Virus record (IMG/VR): IMGVR_UViG_3300047510_001209
Location: 1-25,809 of that record
Reading direction: 5' to 3' (one strand)
DNA: 25,809 nt
Source of the DNA: a virus
Part shown: piece after piece, positions 4,977 through 13,295 of the stretch
Layout: each line of letters starts with the position of its first letter
Position numbering within the stretch: the stretch's first letter is position 1
Made by a program: the position numbers and the translations under genes
Notes under the pieces: generated by a model
Told to the model about the DNA's origin: nothing
Database searches by the model: none
What the model saw: only the letters and a program-made list of their open reading frames with translations

Positions 4977-6126
4977 TACAACGATTACATTTGAACATCT
5001 ATTAGATAGTAAACATAGAGTTACACACCACATAGGAGGAACGCGTAGTGGTAAGTCTTATGGTATCTTGCAGTATCTTATTGTTGAAGCATTAAAACAA
5101 CCATTCACCATTACTATTGTAAGAAGAACTATACCAAGTTTAAAGAGAACTGTTATAAAAGATTTCACAGATATACTTAAATCGCTGGGTATATTCAACG
5201 AAGATAATTTCAATGTAAGTGATAGAACTTATAAGTTGCAAGATACACTAATACAATTTATCAATTCCGATGACCCTGAAAAGTTAAGAGGATTAAAATC
5301 AGATATTCTATTCATTGACGAAGCAAGTGAAATAGATGAAGAAAGTTATTTTCAGCTAAGTATTAGAACCACAGGTAAGATAATACTGGCATATAACCCT
5401 ACGGTGTCACCATATCATTGGTTAAGACAGATGCAGGATTGTGAACGATATACAACTAACTATGCTGATAATCCGTATATCCCCAAAGAGATGGTTAAAG
5501 CAATTGAAGATTTACAATACACTAATGAAAAGAAATGGAAAATATATGGTAAGGGTGAGTTTGCTCCAAACGATAAAGCAATTTTTCAATTTGAGTTATG
5601 TAATGATTATGACGCTGACTTTGTGGGTTTTGGGCTTGACTTTGGGTTTAGTAGTGACCCCACTGCTCTTGTTGCTGTTTATAAAAGTGGTGATAGAATC
5701 TACTTGGAAGAATTACTTTACGAAAAAGGATTGGTAACAAACGACATAATAAATAAACTAAAAGAGTTAGACATACAAAAGAGTGAAGAGATATGGGCAG
5801 ATAGTGCAGAACCGAGATTGATAGAAGAGTTATATAGAAGTGGATTTAATATTAAGCCTGTTGTAAAAGGAAAGGATAGTATTAAGTTTGGTATAGGTGT
5901 AATGCAAAATCATAAGATATTCATACATAACAAATCACAGAACTTAATCAATGAGATGTATGCTTACCAATACGCAACTGACAAATACGGATACACTACT
6001 GACAACCCTGAAGGTGGATTAGACCACTTAATAGATGCAGCAAGATATTGTTGTATGATGAAGTTATCACAAAAAGCACAAAAGAAAGGAACATATGCAA
6101 TCAGTATCGGACAATACAAATACTAA
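4960..6126 (+). CDS. terL: Terminase large subunit (ATPase and nuclease)
   Basis: 388 aa with all main motor parts: Walker A GGTRSGKS (residues 26-33), Walker B ILFIDE (116-121) and the coupling motif AYNP (144-147) in the ATPase domain; then an RNase H-like nuclease domain with the first acidic residue in GFGLDFGFSSDPTA (D227), a second in IWADSAEP and a third in GGLDHLIDAARY. It powers packaging into proheads and cuts the DNA. No ATG exists before the Walker A motif; the best start is TTG 4960, overlapping TerS by 17 bases (ATT 4957 is the alternative), which indicates coupled translation. The next gene overlaps its end by 32 bases. Confidence 0.92.
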   Translation: MELTIDTTITFEHLLDSKHRVTHHIGGTRSGKSYGILQYLIVEALKQPFTITIVRRTIPSLKRTVIKDFTDILKSLGIFNEDNFNVSDRTYKLQDTLIQFINSDDPEKLRGLKSDILFIDEASEIDEESYFQLSIRTTGKIILAYNPTVSPYHWLRQMQDCERYTTNYADNPYIPKEMVKAIEDLQYTNEKKWKIYGKGEFAPNDKAIFQFELCNDYDADFVGFGLDFGFSSDPTALVAVYKSGDRIYLEELLYEKGLVTNDIINKLKELDIQKSEEIWADSAEPRLIEELYRSGFNIKPVVKGKDSIKFGIGVMQNHKIFIHNKSQNLINEMYAYQYATDKYGYTTDNPEGGLDHLIDAARYCCMMKLSQKAQKKGTYAISIGQYKY

Positions 6127-6322
6127 TAGAGTATGGGATGAAGAAGAGATTAGGGAACTAATACTCTATGCAAAATCATTACAGCAAGAAGTAGATGATA
6201 AGTCTGCACAATTGATTATGATGAATGCTAAATTAGAAAACGAAGAAGCAAAGAATAGAAAATTAAGTAACATAATAAAATTATTATATGGTCAAGGAAA
6301 TAACACTAACTATTCCAACTGA
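6095..6322 (+). CDS. Small coiled-coil protein (75 aa)
   Basis: Starts at ATG 6095 inside TerL (32-base overlap) and overlaps the next gene by 35 bases. Residues about 14-65 form one long charged helix with heptad-like Leu/Ile/Met (LILYAKSLQQEVDDKSAQLI, then NAKLENEEAKNRKLSNIIKLL), so it is probably a dimeric or trimeric coiled coil. Position between terminase and tail-chaperone genes suggests a packaging or assembly accessory. No family recognised; the long overlaps at both ends and lack of another start keep confidence moderate. Confidence 0.65.
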   Translation: MQSVSDNTNTNRVWDEEEIRELILYAKSLQQEVDDKSAQLIMMNAKLENEEAKNRKLSNIIKLLYGQGNNTNYSN

Positions 6323-6962
6323 TTGGAGTGGTGTAACATTAAAGAAGTATCTAACCCTGCAAAAAGATATGAAGAACTATGGTGATGACGAAGAAGCACA
6401 AACTGCTTTGATGTTATCGCATCTATGTGGATTGAATGCAGAGTATATCAACTCTTTATCTATTGAGGATTACAATACAGTGCGTCTGACATTAGAAGGA
6501 TTTATAAACAATACTGAATATCCCTTGCAAAAAATAATTAACATCAATGGCAAGGAGTATGGATTTGAACCTAACTTATCGCAGATGTCTTATGGTGCAT
6601 ATGTTGATATCAGTAAGTTTGGACAATTAACTATTGATGATAACTGGCCAAAGATAATGTCAATACTATACAGACCTATCGTAAATAAGAAAGGTGATAT
6701 GTATACAATAGAAGGATACAAAGGAGATATAGATGATAAGTTATTTTTAGGAGTTACTATGGATGTACAATTTGGAGCCTTGTTTTTTTTTGTCAATTTG
6801 TTAACGGACTTGTTGAGCGCTACCCTGAAGTATTTGAAGGTGACGGGACTCCCACCCAACATCAAATCAATTTTGGAAAAAAGTGGGGAAATTACCAAAC
6901 GCTTATTGAACTTGCAGACGGAGAGTACGGCCGCATCGATTGGGCAACAGAACAACCCTTAG
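6288..6962 (+). CDS. Tail assembly chaperone-like protein, frame-0 product (224 aa)
   Basis: A globular domain (residues 1 to about 165: MVKEITLTIPTDWSGVTLKK, then helices, INGKEYGFEPNLSQMSYGAY, DNWPKIMSILYRPI, MDVQFGALFFF) resembles, from memory, a protein of Bacteroidota phages encoded just before a second reading frame, like lambda gpG. At residues 166-168 three TTT codons form a T9 run. Frame 0 continues for 56 codons to a TAG at 6960-6962. The -1 frame is open much further and encodes a more convincing protein (see the 6288-7057 entry). The 224-aa form would be the main product and the frameshift form the minor one, as in G/GT. The chaperone role is inferred; no tape-measure gene follows here. 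Confidence 0.7.
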   Translation: MVKEITLTIPTDWSGVTLKKYLTLQKDMKNYGDDEEAQTALMLSHLCGLNAEYINSLSIEDYNTVRLTLEGFINNTEYPLQKIININGKEYGFEPNLSQMSYGAYVDISKFGQLTIDDNWPKIMSILYRPIVNKKGDMYTIEGYKGDIDDKLFLGVTMDVQFGALFFFVNLLTDLLSATLKYLKVTGLPPNIKSILEKSGEITKRLLNLQTESTAASIGQQNNP

Positions 6963-7057
6963 AGAAATGTTTATTGTATCTAGCGTTTAGAGCAGACGAG
7001 AATGCATTAAAGAACTTGCTACATAGAGAGGCAGTTAAAAAACAGCAAGGGTCATAA
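6288..7057 (+). CDS. Tail assembly chaperone-like protein, -1 frameshift product (256 aa)
   Basis: Joining 6288-6791 to 6791-7057 (one T read twice) gives 168 residues of the frame-0 protein plus 88 from the -1 frame. That extension is protein-like: FVNGLVERYPEVFEGDGTPT, then FGKKWGNYQTLIELADGEYG, RIDWATEQPLEKCLLYLAFR and a charged helical end. The -1 frame is open from 6740 to the TAA at 7055-7057 and has no ATG before the T run, so it is reached only by a shift. It ends where the next promoter motif begins. A ribosomal -1 shift on T-TTT-TTT, or polymerase slippage adding one T, would both produce it. In lambda the equivalent extension binds the tape measure protein. Confidence 0.75.
6783..6791 (+). 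promoter_or_regulatory. T9 slippery site for -1 frameshifting
   Basis: Nine T (codons TTT TTT TTT then GTC) fit the heptamer X-XXY-YYZ as T-TTT-TTT. Re-reading one T enters the 88-codon -1 frame; losing one T instead gives a stop five codons later (TTG TCA ATT TGT TAA). The direction of the useful shift is therefore clear. Confidence 0.75.
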
Positions 7058-7084
7058 CGATTTTTTAGGTTATTAGTGTTTTTA
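7056..7084 (+). promoter_or_regulatory. Phage-type bipartite promoter motif before the fibre operon
   Basis: AACGATTTTT, 9 bases, AGTGTTTTTA, then ATAAAATACAATTC and an ATG at 7100, 16 bases downstream. Same layout as the copies at 12510 and 14959. It argues for a start at 7100 rather than a GTG at 7076, which lies inside the motif. Confidence 0.6.
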
Positions 7085-7099
7085 ATAAAATACAATTCA

Positions 7100-7378
7100 A
7101 TGGCTGGTAAATGGAGCAATAGTAGAAATGGTAATTTGAGATATTCTGTCAATAGAGAGAATAATAGTGGCATATACCTAGGGCCAACGAAAGGATTATC
7201 CAGTCCAAAGAATAGTAGACAAGGATGCCTTTGTTTAGAAAGTAACACTTACGATGTAAAATGTTGCAAAGGTTTTCTTATGAACCAAGGTATCGGACAA
7301 ATACAATCTCCTACAAGAACGAAAGGTGGTGGTTTTTCAGACGGATATAGTGAAGGTTTCGACATAATATTAGACTAA
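7100..7378 (+). CDS. Small Cys-rich virion-associated protein (92 aa)
   Basis: From ATG 7100 the product reads MAGKWSNSRNGNLRYS and carries a central Cys cluster, QGCLCLESNTYDVKCCKGFL, followed by MNQGIGQIQ. The pattern GCLC-x4-7-TY-x3-CC-x-G-L-x3-QGIG recurs, from memory, in proteins of Bacteroidota phages, often beside or fused to structural proteins. The four Cys may bind a metal or form disulphides. The tail is Gly/Ser-rich. It is the first gene after a phage promoter and lies 18 bases before the fibre gene, so a fibre or tail role is likely but unproven. Confidence 0.65.
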   Translation: MAGKWSNSRNGNLRYSVNRENNSGIYLGPTKGLSSPKNSRQGCLCLESNTYDVKCCKGFLMNQGIGQIQSPTRTKGGGFSDGYSEGFDIILD

Positions 7379-7396
7379 TAAATAATTTAAAATAAC

Positions 7397-10300
7397 ATGG
7401 CTGAAATTTCAAAACAGGCATTACAGGTTGATAATAATCAATCTTTCCCAAATAATAACGCAGGTGCGATTACTCCATCTGACTTGAGAGCATTTAATGT
7501 AAATATGATTGACTCTTTGGTTGATGAGATTACTTATAATCAAGATAGTGCAAGTTGGAATCAATCAATAGATGCGTTAGAAGCATTTACATCTTCTCAA
7601 CAACCTACATTCAATGCGTTAAATCAATTTACTGCATCTCAATTGGTAATCAATTCAGGTGTTAATGCATTTACACAATCTGCTGATGCAAGATTAGATG
7701 CGTTAGAAAGTGAAACACAAAATTTAGAATTATTCACTGCATCGGTAAATGAGATTAGTGATAATGGTATTGTACAAGGAACTTCTACAAGATTACATTT
7801 CTACGGATTAGTATCAGCAAGTATTGTACCAAATGTAAACGGAGCTATAGCTTCTATTAACATTGAGCAAGATGGAACTAAATTAAATTCTGCTTCATTC
7901 AATTCTTATACTGCATCTACTGATTCTGATTTAGATTCAATACACCAAACAACTCAATCGTTAAATAACTTCACAGCAAGTTTAACAACTGCGTTTGTTA
8001 GCACTGCATCTTTCAATGCATATACTCAGTCTATTAATTCATACACATCGTCTAATGATGCAAAAGTAAATTCTTTAATTAACGCAACTGCAAGTTATGC
8101 AACATCTGCAATAACTGCAAGTTCATTAGTAACTGCAAGTGTAAATTTAAATACAATTACATTTACAAAGGGTGACTCAAGTACATTTAATATTACAGTT
8201 AACACAGGTAGTGGCGGTGCAACAACAGATATTACATCTTTAAACGCATTCACTGCTTCACAAGATACAAAGAATACAACTCTTGCAAATGTAACTGCAT
8301 CATTGAATGCATCAACTGCATCTCAACAATCACAAATAGATAATTTAATTGCAGCAACTGGTAGTTACGCAATAAGTAGTTCAGTAGCAGCGGTAGATGC
8401 CGGACAACAATCTCAAATAGATGCATTAATTGCAGCTACTGGGTCTTACTCAACATCTTCTTCTGATATAACTTCATTGAATGCATTCACTGCTTCACAA
8501 GAAACAAAGAATAGCACATTAGCTACATACACTGCATCGGTTGATACAAAGTTCTCTACATTGGGAACTCAATCAGGTAGTTGGATTACTGAAAGTGAAA
8601 CTGCTTCATTTGCAAGAACGAATGTTGACAATAACTTTACAGCAAATCAAACATTCACAAACATAACAGCAGTATCTGCATCATTCCAATATGTTCAAAC
8701 AACTTATGAAACCAGTAGCGTAATTTATTCTAGTGGTTCAAATCAATTCGGTGATGCATCAGATGATGTACAAACTCTATACGGAAGTGTAAGAGTAGTA
8801 AACGAATTAACTGCAAGTGGATTAAATTATCCTAATGCTGACAATGGTGCTAAAGCATTCATGCAAACAGACGGAGCAGGTAATTTATCTTTACAATATG
8901 TAGATGCAATGTTTGAAACCGTTCGTAATATGAGTGGTGTTGCATTAGACAAAGGAACACCTGTTTATATTTCAGGTAGTACGGGAGATAATGGAAACGC
9001 ATATGTTGCAGACGCATCAGACTTAGCAAAGATGCCAGCAGTTTATATATTAGGTGAAGACTTAATAGATGGTGCAACAGGTATAGCTTTGGTAGGTGGT
9101 TTGATTGAAGGAGTTGACACAACTGGATATCCTGCAGGAACAATTATATATGTTGCTGAGGGTGGTGGTTGGTCAGACGTAAGACCATCAGGTAGTACAT
9201 CAATAGTACAAGTATTAGGTGTAGTACAAAAAGAAGGAGTAGGTGGACAAGGTGTTGTAATAAATCAATTAGAAGCAACTCTACCAAATATACAAACAGG
9301 ATATGCATGGGTTGGTAACGGAAGTAATCAACCAGTACAAGTTGCAACAAGTTCATTTGGAACACCGGTTGACTTAACTTCATTGAACGCATTTACTCAA
9401 TCACAAGATACAAAGAATACTACATTAGAAAATGTAACTTCTTCTTTACAATCTTATACCGCATCTCAAAATACAATCAATACAGATGTATCTGCATCTG
9501 CAAGTATTTATGAAGCTAAATTTGATACAATAGGTACTCAATCAGGCTCATGGGTTGGTTCAAGTATTGATACAGGTAGTTTTGCAACAACAGGTAGCAA
9601 TATATTCGTAGCTGACCAAATAATAACTGGGTCTGCTGGATTTTTATATTCAAATGGTACTTCAACAAAATTAAGATTAGGTACTTCTGAAAATTTACAA
9701 AACTTTGATTTTAGAGTTACTGGTAGTGGTTTAGAACAACAACTATGGTTAATTGAAAATCAAGGTGGTGTATGGGGTAACTCATTCTTTAATAGAATGT
9801 ATGTTGACTCAAACTTAAATGTAAACTCAACATTCACTGCATCTTTACAAGAAGGTTATGCATGGGTTGGTAATGCAAGTGGTAAAACATCAACTGTTGC
9901 AACTTCATCATTCGGTGGAGCTAGTTTACCTTCTGGTTTATTATCATCGTCTGTGACAAACTTTACAGATTATTCTGCATCAGTTGATACGAGAATAAAT
10001 AATATAGTAACAGGTACTGGATTTGCAACAACAGGTAGTAACACATTCACAGGTGACCAAAATATATTAGGAACACTTACTGCATCATTACAAGAAGGAT
10101 ATGTATGGGCAGGTGGAGTAGGAAACATATCTACATTAGTTGCTACATCTTCTTTTGCAGGAGGTGGTGGTACAATATCAGTACAAGACGAAGGAACAAT
10201 ATTAGGAAATGCAACATCATTTGACTTTAATGGTGCAGGTGTAACTGCTACATTAACGGCAGGTACTGCATCGATAACAATACCTGGTGGAGGTGGAAGC

Positions 10301-12136
10301 ATTGACACAGGTAGTTTCGCAACAACTGGCAGTAACACATTTACAGGTGACCAAACACTTATTGACGCAAGTGGTAACTTCTTTACAATATCAGATGCAT
10401 CGGGTAGTATGATGTTAGTTGCTAAAACATTTACTTCTGCTTCTGCACACTTAACTGCATCAGTAGGTGGTAAAGTCAATATAATATTCAAAGATAATAA
10501 TAATACTGCTGATACAATTATAAGTGGGTCAAATAACATATTTGTTAATCCAGCAGCACCAACTGCCGGATTTAAGAGATATGTAGGTACAAATAACATA
10601 TATAACTCAACTGGTTTACCACAAATAAGTCAGTCAATGGCATTCCCAGTAACTATGACCGGTAATATTGGACCAGGTTCGGTTACAATGAGAGGGCCTG
10701 TTAGTTCTTCTGCATGGACTATTAATAATAATAACCTAATAGGAAGTATTAATGTGGGTATCGGTGCATTAAATAGAGCTGAAAGAATAGTTAGTGGATT
10801 GACAATGTCTGGAAACTCAATACAAGGAAGTTTATCAGTAATTGCTCAACAAAATGACCTTACTTCATCTGTTATTTTCTCTAATAATAGTATGAATGGT
10901 TTCCTTTCATTAAATTTAAATTCATCATCAGCTAATATCCAAAATAATATTATAAATGATAATAATCTTACTATCACAAATAACTATTATACTGGAAGTG
11001 AAGGTAGAGGACAAATTACGGTATCTAGAAATACCATAGGTGGACAAACTAATACAATATTAGTAACTGGTATAGGAGATGCTGGTACATCTGCACCATT
11101 CTTTACTAATAATACAATGGGTGGTCAGAATAATACAATATTTTCAAACTCAACAGGTGCAGGTAGTAACACATCTGCAATTGCAAATATAATTTTTGGT
11201 AATACTTTAATTGTAACCGGTTCTAATGGTGGAACAACTTATGGTTCTGCTTTCTTTGGAAGATTTAATGCAAATGATGGTATACGAAATAAAACATCAG
11301 ATGTTGTACTTGCAGTAGGTACAGGTACAAATGGTACAACAGGTAGAAAGACTGGTTTCTTAATTGACTCAAATAGTAACACATTCGTAGAAGGTACATT
11401 GAATGTATCTGGTAGTACAATATTAACCGGTAGTATAATATCAGTAGATAGTAGTGGTAATGCAACTAATACAATAATTGGTTTGAATGCATTAGGTATG
11501 GGTTCAGCTGGTGCTAGTCCATTAGCAGTAGGAAATACTATATCAATAGCAATCGGTAATGGTGCAATGAGATTTGCAAGTGGGTCTTCACAAAACGTTG
11601 CGATTGGTAACAATGCGTTAGCACTTACAACCGGGTCATTAAACTTTGCATTAGGTAGTGAGTCATTGACAAACAATACAACAGGTACTTCAAACGTTGC
11701 AATCGGTGTTAATAGTTTAAATTCAAACTCAACTGGTAATTCAAACGTATCAATAGGAAATAACTCAGGATTTAGAGCAAACGGAAATAACAATACTTAC
11801 ATTGGTGAGTCTGCTGGTTATAATATTACAGGTAGCAATAACCTTATATTAGGTAGATATCAAGGAAGTAGTGGAGAAGCATTTGATAATAATATTATAC
11901 TTGCTGATGGTAGTGGAACGATTGAAGCAAGATTTGATGGTGATTGGCAATTTTATGACAATGTAAATGTAACCGGCTCAATCAATGTAGTATCAGGGTC
12001 TCTTACAGGACAAGCAGTTACAAACATAACTCCTGAATCATCATCGTTATCACCAATATTAAATATTGTAACTTTGACAACTGCCGAATACGCATTGATA
12101 ACACCAAATTCACAAACCTTATATGTAATAGTATAA
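7397..12136 (+). CDS. Large modular tail fibre / receptor-binding protein (1579 aa)
   Basis: The N-terminus (KQALQVDNNQSFPNNNAGAI, then a DLRAFNVNMIDSLVDE helix) is a conserved-looking attachment segment in Bacteroidota phage fibres. Residues about 45-440 are low-complexity S/T/A/N-rich repeats of the form SLNAFTASQ-TKN-TL, with heptad spacing that suits a trimeric coiled coil. About 441-480 is an SSGSNQFGD-type module; about 505-640 a beta module (SGVALDKGTPVYISGSTGDN). FATTGSNTFTGDQ units follow, then beta-helix-like repeats rich in N-N-T, and from about 1395 to 1500 YadA-head-like repeats (NVAIGNNALALTTGS, SNVAIGVNSL, SNVSIGNNSG). It ends in LTTAEYALITPNSQTLYVIV. No signal peptide or enzyme motif. 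It would form trimeric fibres for host-surface adsorption. Confidence 0.85.
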   Translation: MAEISKQALQVDNNQSFPNNNAGAITPSDLRAFNVNMIDSLVDEITYNQDSASWNQSIDALEAFTSSQQPTFNALNQFTASQLVINSGVNAFTQSADARLDALESETQNLELFTASVNEISDNGIVQGTSTRLHFYGLVSASIVPNVNGAIASINIEQDGTKLNSASFNSYTASTDSDLDSIHQTTQSLNNFTASLTTAFVSTASFNAYTQSINSYTSSNDAKVNSLINATASYATSAITASSLVTASVNLNTITFTKGDSSTFNITVNTGSGGATTDITSLNAFTASQDTKNTTLANVTASLNASTASQQSQIDNLIAATGSYAISSSVAAVDAGQQSQIDALIAATGSYSTSSSDITSLNAFTASQETKNSTLATYTASVDTKFSTLGTQSGSWITESETASFARTNVDNNFTANQTFTNITAVSASFQYVQTTYETSSVIYSSGSNQFGDASDDVQTLYGSVRVVNELTASGLNYPNADNGAKAFMQTDGAGNLSLQYVDAMFETVRNMSGVALDKGTPVYISGSTGDNGNAYVADASDLAKMPAVYILGEDLIDGATGIALVGGLIEGVDTTGYPAGTIIYVAEGGGWSDVRPSGSTSIVQVLGVVQKEGVGGQGVVINQLEATLPNIQTGYAWVGNGSNQPVQVATSSFGTPVDLTSLNAFTQSQDTKNTTLENVTSSLQSYTASQNTINTDVSASASIYEAKFDTIGTQSGSWVGSSIDTGSFATTGSNIFVADQIITGSAGFLYSNGTSTKLRLGTSENLQNFDFRVTGSGLEQQLWLIENQGGVWGNSFFNRMYVDSNLNVNSTFTASLQEGYAWVGNASGKTSTVATSSFGGASLPSGLLSSSVTNFTDYSASVDTRINNIVTGTGFATTGSNTFTGDQNILGTLTASLQEGYVWAGGVGNISTLVATSSFAGGGGTISVQDEGTILGNATSFDFNGAGVTATLTAGTASITIPGGGGSIDTGSFATTGSNTFTGDQTLIDASGNFFTISDASGSMMLVAKTFTSASAHLTASVGGKVNIIFKDNNNTADTIISGSNNIFVNPAAPTAGFKRYVGTNNIYNSTGLPQISQSMAFPVTMTGNIGPGSVTMRGPVSSSAWTINNNNLIGSINVGIGALNRAERIVSGLTMSGNSIQGSLSVIAQQNDLTSSVIFSNNSMNGFLSLNLNSSSANIQNNIINDNNLTITNNYYTGSEGRGQITVSRNTIGGQTNTILVTGIGDAGTSAPFFTNNTMGGQNNTIFSNSTGAGSNTSAIANIIFGNTLIVTGSNGGTTYGSAFFGRFNANDGIRNKTSDVVLAVGTGTNGTTGRKTGFLIDSNSNTFVEGTLNVSGSTILTGSIISVDSSGNATNTIIGLNALGMGSAGASPLAVGNTISIAIGNGAMRFASGSSQNVAIGNNALALTTGSLNFALGSESLTNNTTGTSNVAIGVNSLNSNSTGNSNVSIGNNSGFRANGNNNTYIGESAGYNITGSNNLILGRYQGSSGEAFDNNIILADGSGTIEARFDGDWQFYDNVNVTGSINVVSGSLTGQAVTNITPESSSLSPILNIVTLTTAEYALITPNSQTLYVIV
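8231..9440 (+). repeat. Intragenic repeats encoding SLNAFTASQ-TKN units
   Basis: Three near-identical copies begin near 8231, 8470 and 9372, each encoding (I/L)TSLNAF-T(A/Q)SQ(D/E)TKN(T/S)TL. Related, more diverged copies occur earlier in the gene (near 7620 and 7950). They are protein repeats in one frame with unequal spacing, not a CRISPR array. Confidence 0.75.
9571..10360 (+). repeat. Intragenic repeats encoding FATTGSN-FTGDQ and EGYAWVGN units
   Basis: FATTGSN(I/T)F units occur near 9580, 10022 and 10317, and EGY(A/V)W(V/A)G units near 9299, 9850 and 10092. A copy of the first module (YATTGSNTFAGNQ) is also in the second fibre gene near 18974, so the units are shared between two genes 9 kb apart. 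Confidence 0.7.
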
Positions 12137-12137
12137 T

Positions 12138-12491
12138 ATGAGTATAAAAATTGGAAGCAGTGATGCAACTTTAAAAGTTGGTTCAACTGATGTAATTGAA
12201 ATAACAAAAGGTGGAACTAGAATATATCCAGGTCCAGTAACCTCATATCAGTATTGGATAGTTGAACCATGTGGAGGCGGTGCACAAACTTATTTACAAA
12301 TAGACTCAACTGCAACATTAACAGCAGGACAGGCAATTAGGCCTGTCACAGAACCGGGTGGTACAACACCGATACCAGGATACGAAAGTCCTATATGTTG
12401 GACATTAATTGGAAATGCACCAACTGGTACTGGAACGTATTGTGGTATAAGAGCACCGGCAGCTGATTGTACACAAGCTGTATGTTTGTAG
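12138..12491 (+). CDS. Small fibre-associated protein with C-terminal Cys module (117 aa)
   Basis: Starts one base after the fibre stop. The N-terminal 35 residues are a beta module (IKIGSSDATLKVGSTDVIEI, TKGGTRIYPG) that resembles a short domain common at the ends of phage structural proteins. The C-terminal 75 residues hold a Cys-containing module: YWIVEPC, LTAGQAIRPV, PGYESPICWTLIG, and paired end Cys ADCTQAVC. A similar pattern occurs in the C-terminal part of the protein at 17194. The gene probably encodes an adhesin tip or decoration protein that partners the fibre. The promoter at 12510 follows its stop, so it closes the 7100-12491 unit. Confidence 0.65.
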   Translation: MSIKIGSSDATLKVGSTDVIEITKGGTRIYPGPVTSYQYWIVEPCGGGAQTYLQIDSTATLTAGQAIRPVTEPGGTTPIPGYESPICWTLIGNAPTGTGTYCGIRAPAADCTQAVCL

Positions 12492-12509
12492 ATTAAATAA
12501 ACTAAAAAT

Positions 12510-12538
12510 AACTATTTTTTAAACATAAGGTGTTTTTA
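12510..12538 (+). promoter_or_regulatory. Phage-type bipartite promoter motif before scaffold and capsid genes
   Basis: AACTATTTTT, 9 bases, GGTGTTTTTA, then CCTTACAAAC, with the ATG 20 bases after the motif. Both halves are identical to those at 14959 with the same spacing. AAGGT/ACCTT around the T run (12527-12542) could also form a small hairpin. Confidence 0.65.
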
Positions 12539-12557
12539 CCTTACAAACAATTATAAT

Positions 12558-13265
12558 ATGAACTCAAAAACAGTATTAAATAAGATAATGTCACTTTTAT
12601 CAAAAGAAGAAGTTGAATTAACTTATGCAAAATTAGCAGACGGAACAATTGTTGAATCTGCAACATTCGATGTAGGTGAAGACCTATTTGTAGTTTCAGA
12701 AGATGGAACTAAATCTCCAGCTCCAAACGGATTTCACGATTTAATGTTGAAAGACGAAGAAGGTAACGAAACACTTTTGAAAGTAAAATCAGAAGATGGT
12801 AAAATCGTTGAGAGAGAGAATGTAGAAATGGCTGATGTTAAAGTAGAAGAAATTCCTCAAGCAGGAACTTATACAGAAGATGACAAAATGCCAGAAGTTG
12901 CAGGTGAAATTAAATCAGGTACATTGAAGATGGAAGAAGAAACTGATGAAGTAGAAACTTTACCAGAAGATGCAACCAAAGAAGATGAAAAAGAAATCGA
13001 AATCGAATTAGGTAAGAAAATGGAAGAAATGGCTTACAGAATCGAAGAGATGGAAAAGAAAATGATGAAGATGGAAGAAGCAATGAATCCACCAGTAGAC
13101 GAAGAAGTTGACGAAGAAGTTGCTATGGAAGAAGAAGAGTTACCAAAATTAGATGGTGCTCCAACAGATGAAGCTACTAAATTCTCAACTGAATTAAACA
13201 GAAAAAATTATGGTAAGAAATCAAAAGATGCACAATCTTCATTCTTATCTAAACTTTATAAATAA
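12558..13265 (+). CDS. Capsid scaffold-like protein (235 aa)
   Basis: N-terminal residues about 20-85 form a beta domain (TYAKLADGTIVESATFDVGE, FVVSEDGTKSPAPNG, ETLLKVKSEDGKIVE). The middle is very acidic, with E/D-rich disorder, and residues about 142-178 are a Met/Glu/Lys coiled coil (KKMEEMAYRIEEMEKKMMKM). The end is basic (FSTELNRKNYGKKSK, FLSKLYK), as scaffold proteins use to hold the capsid shell. Directly upstream of the major capsid gene, this is the expected scaffold position. I see no Ser-His or other protease signature, so a protease-scaffold fusion is not supported. It is transcribed from the motif at 12510, with the capsid gene 30 bases downstream. Confidence 0.75.
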   Translation: MNSKTVLNKIMSLLSKEEVELTYAKLADGTIVESATFDVGEDLFVVSEDGTKSPAPNGFHDLMLKDEEGNETLLKVKSEDGKIVERENVEMADVKVEEIPQAGTYTEDDKMPEVAGEIKSGTLKMEEETDEVETLPEDATKEDEKEIEIELGKKMEEMAYRIEEMEKKMMKMEEAMNPPVDEEVDEEVAMEEEELPKLDGAPTDEATKFSTELNRKNYGKKSKDAQSSFLSKLYK

Positions 13266-13295
13266 AATTATTATAAACTCATTTAAATTAAAAAA

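Noticed and set aside
7076-7099. GTG start at 7076 for the small Cys protein
   Set aside because: It falls inside the promoter-like motif at 7056-7084; ATG 7100 leaves a normal distance.
6892-7248. Leftward 118-codon frame across 6892-7248
   Set aside because: It opposes the -1 frameshift extension and the next gene, both better supported.
8231-10360. CRISPR array in the repeated part of the fibre gene
   Set aside because: Repeats are protein modules in one frame with uneven spacing and diverged sequence.
9970-10599. Leftward 209-codon frame inside the fibre gene
   Set aside because: A mirror of the repetitive S/T/A-rich fibre codons; composition (V/P/L runs) is typical of antisense shadows.
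11239-11793. Leftward 184-codon frame inside the fibre gene
   Set aside because: Same reason: antisense of the YadA-like repeats, with no sensible promoter or leader.
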